The notes under the pieces are model-generated. The model ran no database searches. It saw nothing but the letters and a program-made list of their open reading frames with translations, and was not told the origin of the DNA. Shown one piece after another: positions 4,930 through 5,776 of a stretch of DNA of 5,776 nucleotides (its first letter is position 1; every line of letters begins with the position of its first letter). The DNA lies in contig CAUFAM010000087.1 of assembly GCA_959022875.1 (NCBI GenBank), positions 1-5,776 of the forward strand, given 5' to 3'. Origin of the DNA: an uncultured Oscillospiraceae bacterium. Its GTDB lineage: Bacteria > Bacillota > Clostridia > Oscillospirales > Oscillospiraceae. Position numbers and translations under genes: made by a program.

Positions 4930-5776
4930 TCAAAGCGCCTGAATATCGGCAATCAGGGCGTCGATGTCCTCGTCCGTTGTGGACCAGGCCACGCAGAACC
5001 GTACCGCGGTATGGCCTTCGTCCGTTTTGCACCACCAGCAGCTGGAGTAGTTCTGATTGAGCTGCTCCAGAGCCTTGTCGGGAAGAATGGGGAACTGCTG
5101 ATTGGTGGGGGAGTTGATGAGCAGGGGATAGCCCTTGTCCAGGAAGGCCTTTTGCAGGCGCATAGCCTGCTCCACGGCCTGTTTGCCGATCTGCTGATAG
5201 AGACCGTCCTCCATCAGGGCCTCAAACTGTACGCCCAGCAGCCGGCCCTTGGCCAGCATGCCCCCCCGCTGCTTGATAAGGTAGCGGAAGTCGGACTTCA
5301 GGGCCTCGTTGGTGATGACCACAGCTTCCCCGAAGAGGGCGCCGGCCTTGGTGCCGCCCAGATAGAACACATCGCACAGCTTTGCCAGGTCGGGCAGGGT
5401 GATGTCCGAGGCGGCCAGACCGTAGGCCAGCCGGGCCCCGTCCACAAAGACGGGCATGTGGTACTTGTGGGCCGTCTCACAGATGGCCTGAAGCTCTGCC
5501 TTTGTGTAGACCGTGCCCAGCTCGGTGGGGTGGGAAATGTACACCATGCCGGGCTGAACCTTGTGTTCCACGCTGGGATCCGAGTAGTGGGACTGACACA
5601 GCTGCTCAATCTGGGCGGCGGTAAGCTTGCCGTCCTCCGAGGGGACGGCAAGAACCTTGTGGCCGGTGGCCTCCACTGCGCCGGTTTCATGGTCGTTGAT
5701 GTGGCCCATCGCCGTGCTGATGACCCCTTGATGGGGACGCAGGGCGGCGGCGATGACGGTGGTGTTGGTCTGGGTG
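4930..5776 (-). CDS. Low-specificity L-threonine aldolase-type PLP enzyme (5' end outside window)
   Basis: A fold-type I PLP enzyme of the threonine aldolase/beta-eliminating lyase family, which cleaves L-threonine or L-allo-threonine to glycine and acetaldehyde in the cytosol. The frame is open to the right edge (base 5775), giving 281 residues that begin TQTNTTVIAAALRPHQGVIS; the ATG at 5709 is internal. Recognisable parts in order are GHINDHETGAVEATGHKV, HPTELGTVYTKAEL, the cofactor aspartate in FVDGARLAYGLA, the Schiff-base lysine in FYLGGTKAGALFGE (Lys codon 5347-5349), and the C-terminal HTAVRFCVAWSTTDEDID with the arginine likely to bind the substrate carboxylate. Families of this type have about 340-350 residues, so roughly 65 N-terminal residues are missing. 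An unusual CWWC lies near the C-terminus (5029-5040). The closest named gene is ltaE, but stereospecificity and substrate cannot be settled from sequence, so no symbol is given. Confidence 0.91.
   Translation of the reverse strand, partial: TQTNTTVIAAALRPHQGVISTAMGHINDHETGAVEATGHKVLAVPSEDGKLTAAQIEQLCQSHYSDPSVEHKVQPGMVYISHPTELGTVYTKAELQAICETAHKYHMPVFVDGARLAYGLAASDITLPDLAKLCDVFYLGGTKAGALFGEAVVITNEALKSDFRYLIKQRGGMLAKGRLLGVQFEALMEDGLYQQIGKQAVEQAMRLQKAFLDKGYPLLINSPTNQQFPILPDKALEQLNQNYSSCWWCKTDEGHTAVRFCVAWSTTDEDIDALIADIQAL

Noticed and set aside
1..5776. CRISPR array, insertion sequence, tRNA/rRNA, phage or toxin-antitoxin genes
   Set aside because: No regularly spaced repeats, transposase-like protein, tRNA cloverleaf or short paired ORFs were seen on either strand.

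Overview
The window is ordinary chromosomal sequence from a Gram-positive anaerobe. The genes are fairly GC-rich, the main intergenic gap is very AT-rich, and the Shine-Dalgarno sites are strong (AAAGGAGA, AGGAAGG, AAAGGAGG). Protein character and gene content point to Clostridia, most likely an Oscillospiraceae/Flavonifractor-type gut bacterium. That placement is inferred from the general look of the proteins, not from a marker gene.

Layout. On the + strand, positions 1-757 carry the C-terminal two thirds of acetylornithine aminotransferase (argD), followed 6 bases later by complete ornithine carbamoyltransferase (argF, 764-1687). Together they look like the end of an arginine biosynthesis operon, closed by a strong hairpin terminator at 1739-1784. 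An AT-rich gap of 394 bases follows. It contains a good sigma-A promoter (TTGCAT, 17-base spacer, TATAAT, 1880-1908) and a leader of about 165 bases. The leader is predicted to fold first into a 5' hairpin and then into a three-way junction immediately before the ribosome binding site of a YjiH/nucleoside-recognition (Gate) family membrane protein (2082-3422).

On the - strand, entering from the right edge, are a partial low-specificity L-threonine aldolase-type PLP enzyme (4930-5776) and a complete MATE-family multidrug/Na+ antiporter (3478-4863). They are separated by 66 bases that hold a GC-rich stem-loop. The MATE gene and the YjiH gene converge on a perfect 20-bp inverted repeat (3433-3476) that probably terminates transcription from both sides.

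How the genes relate. ArgD makes N-acetylornithine, and ArgF converts ornithine plus carbamoyl phosphate to citrulline. The YjiH protein appears to be transcribed separately from its own promoter, and its substrate is unknown. The threonine aldolase and MATE genes could be co-transcribed, but no functional link is evident. The most interesting element is the structured leader of the YjiH gene, which has a riboswitch-like architecture but matches no class I could recognise by eye. Everything else looks like standard metabolism and transport.
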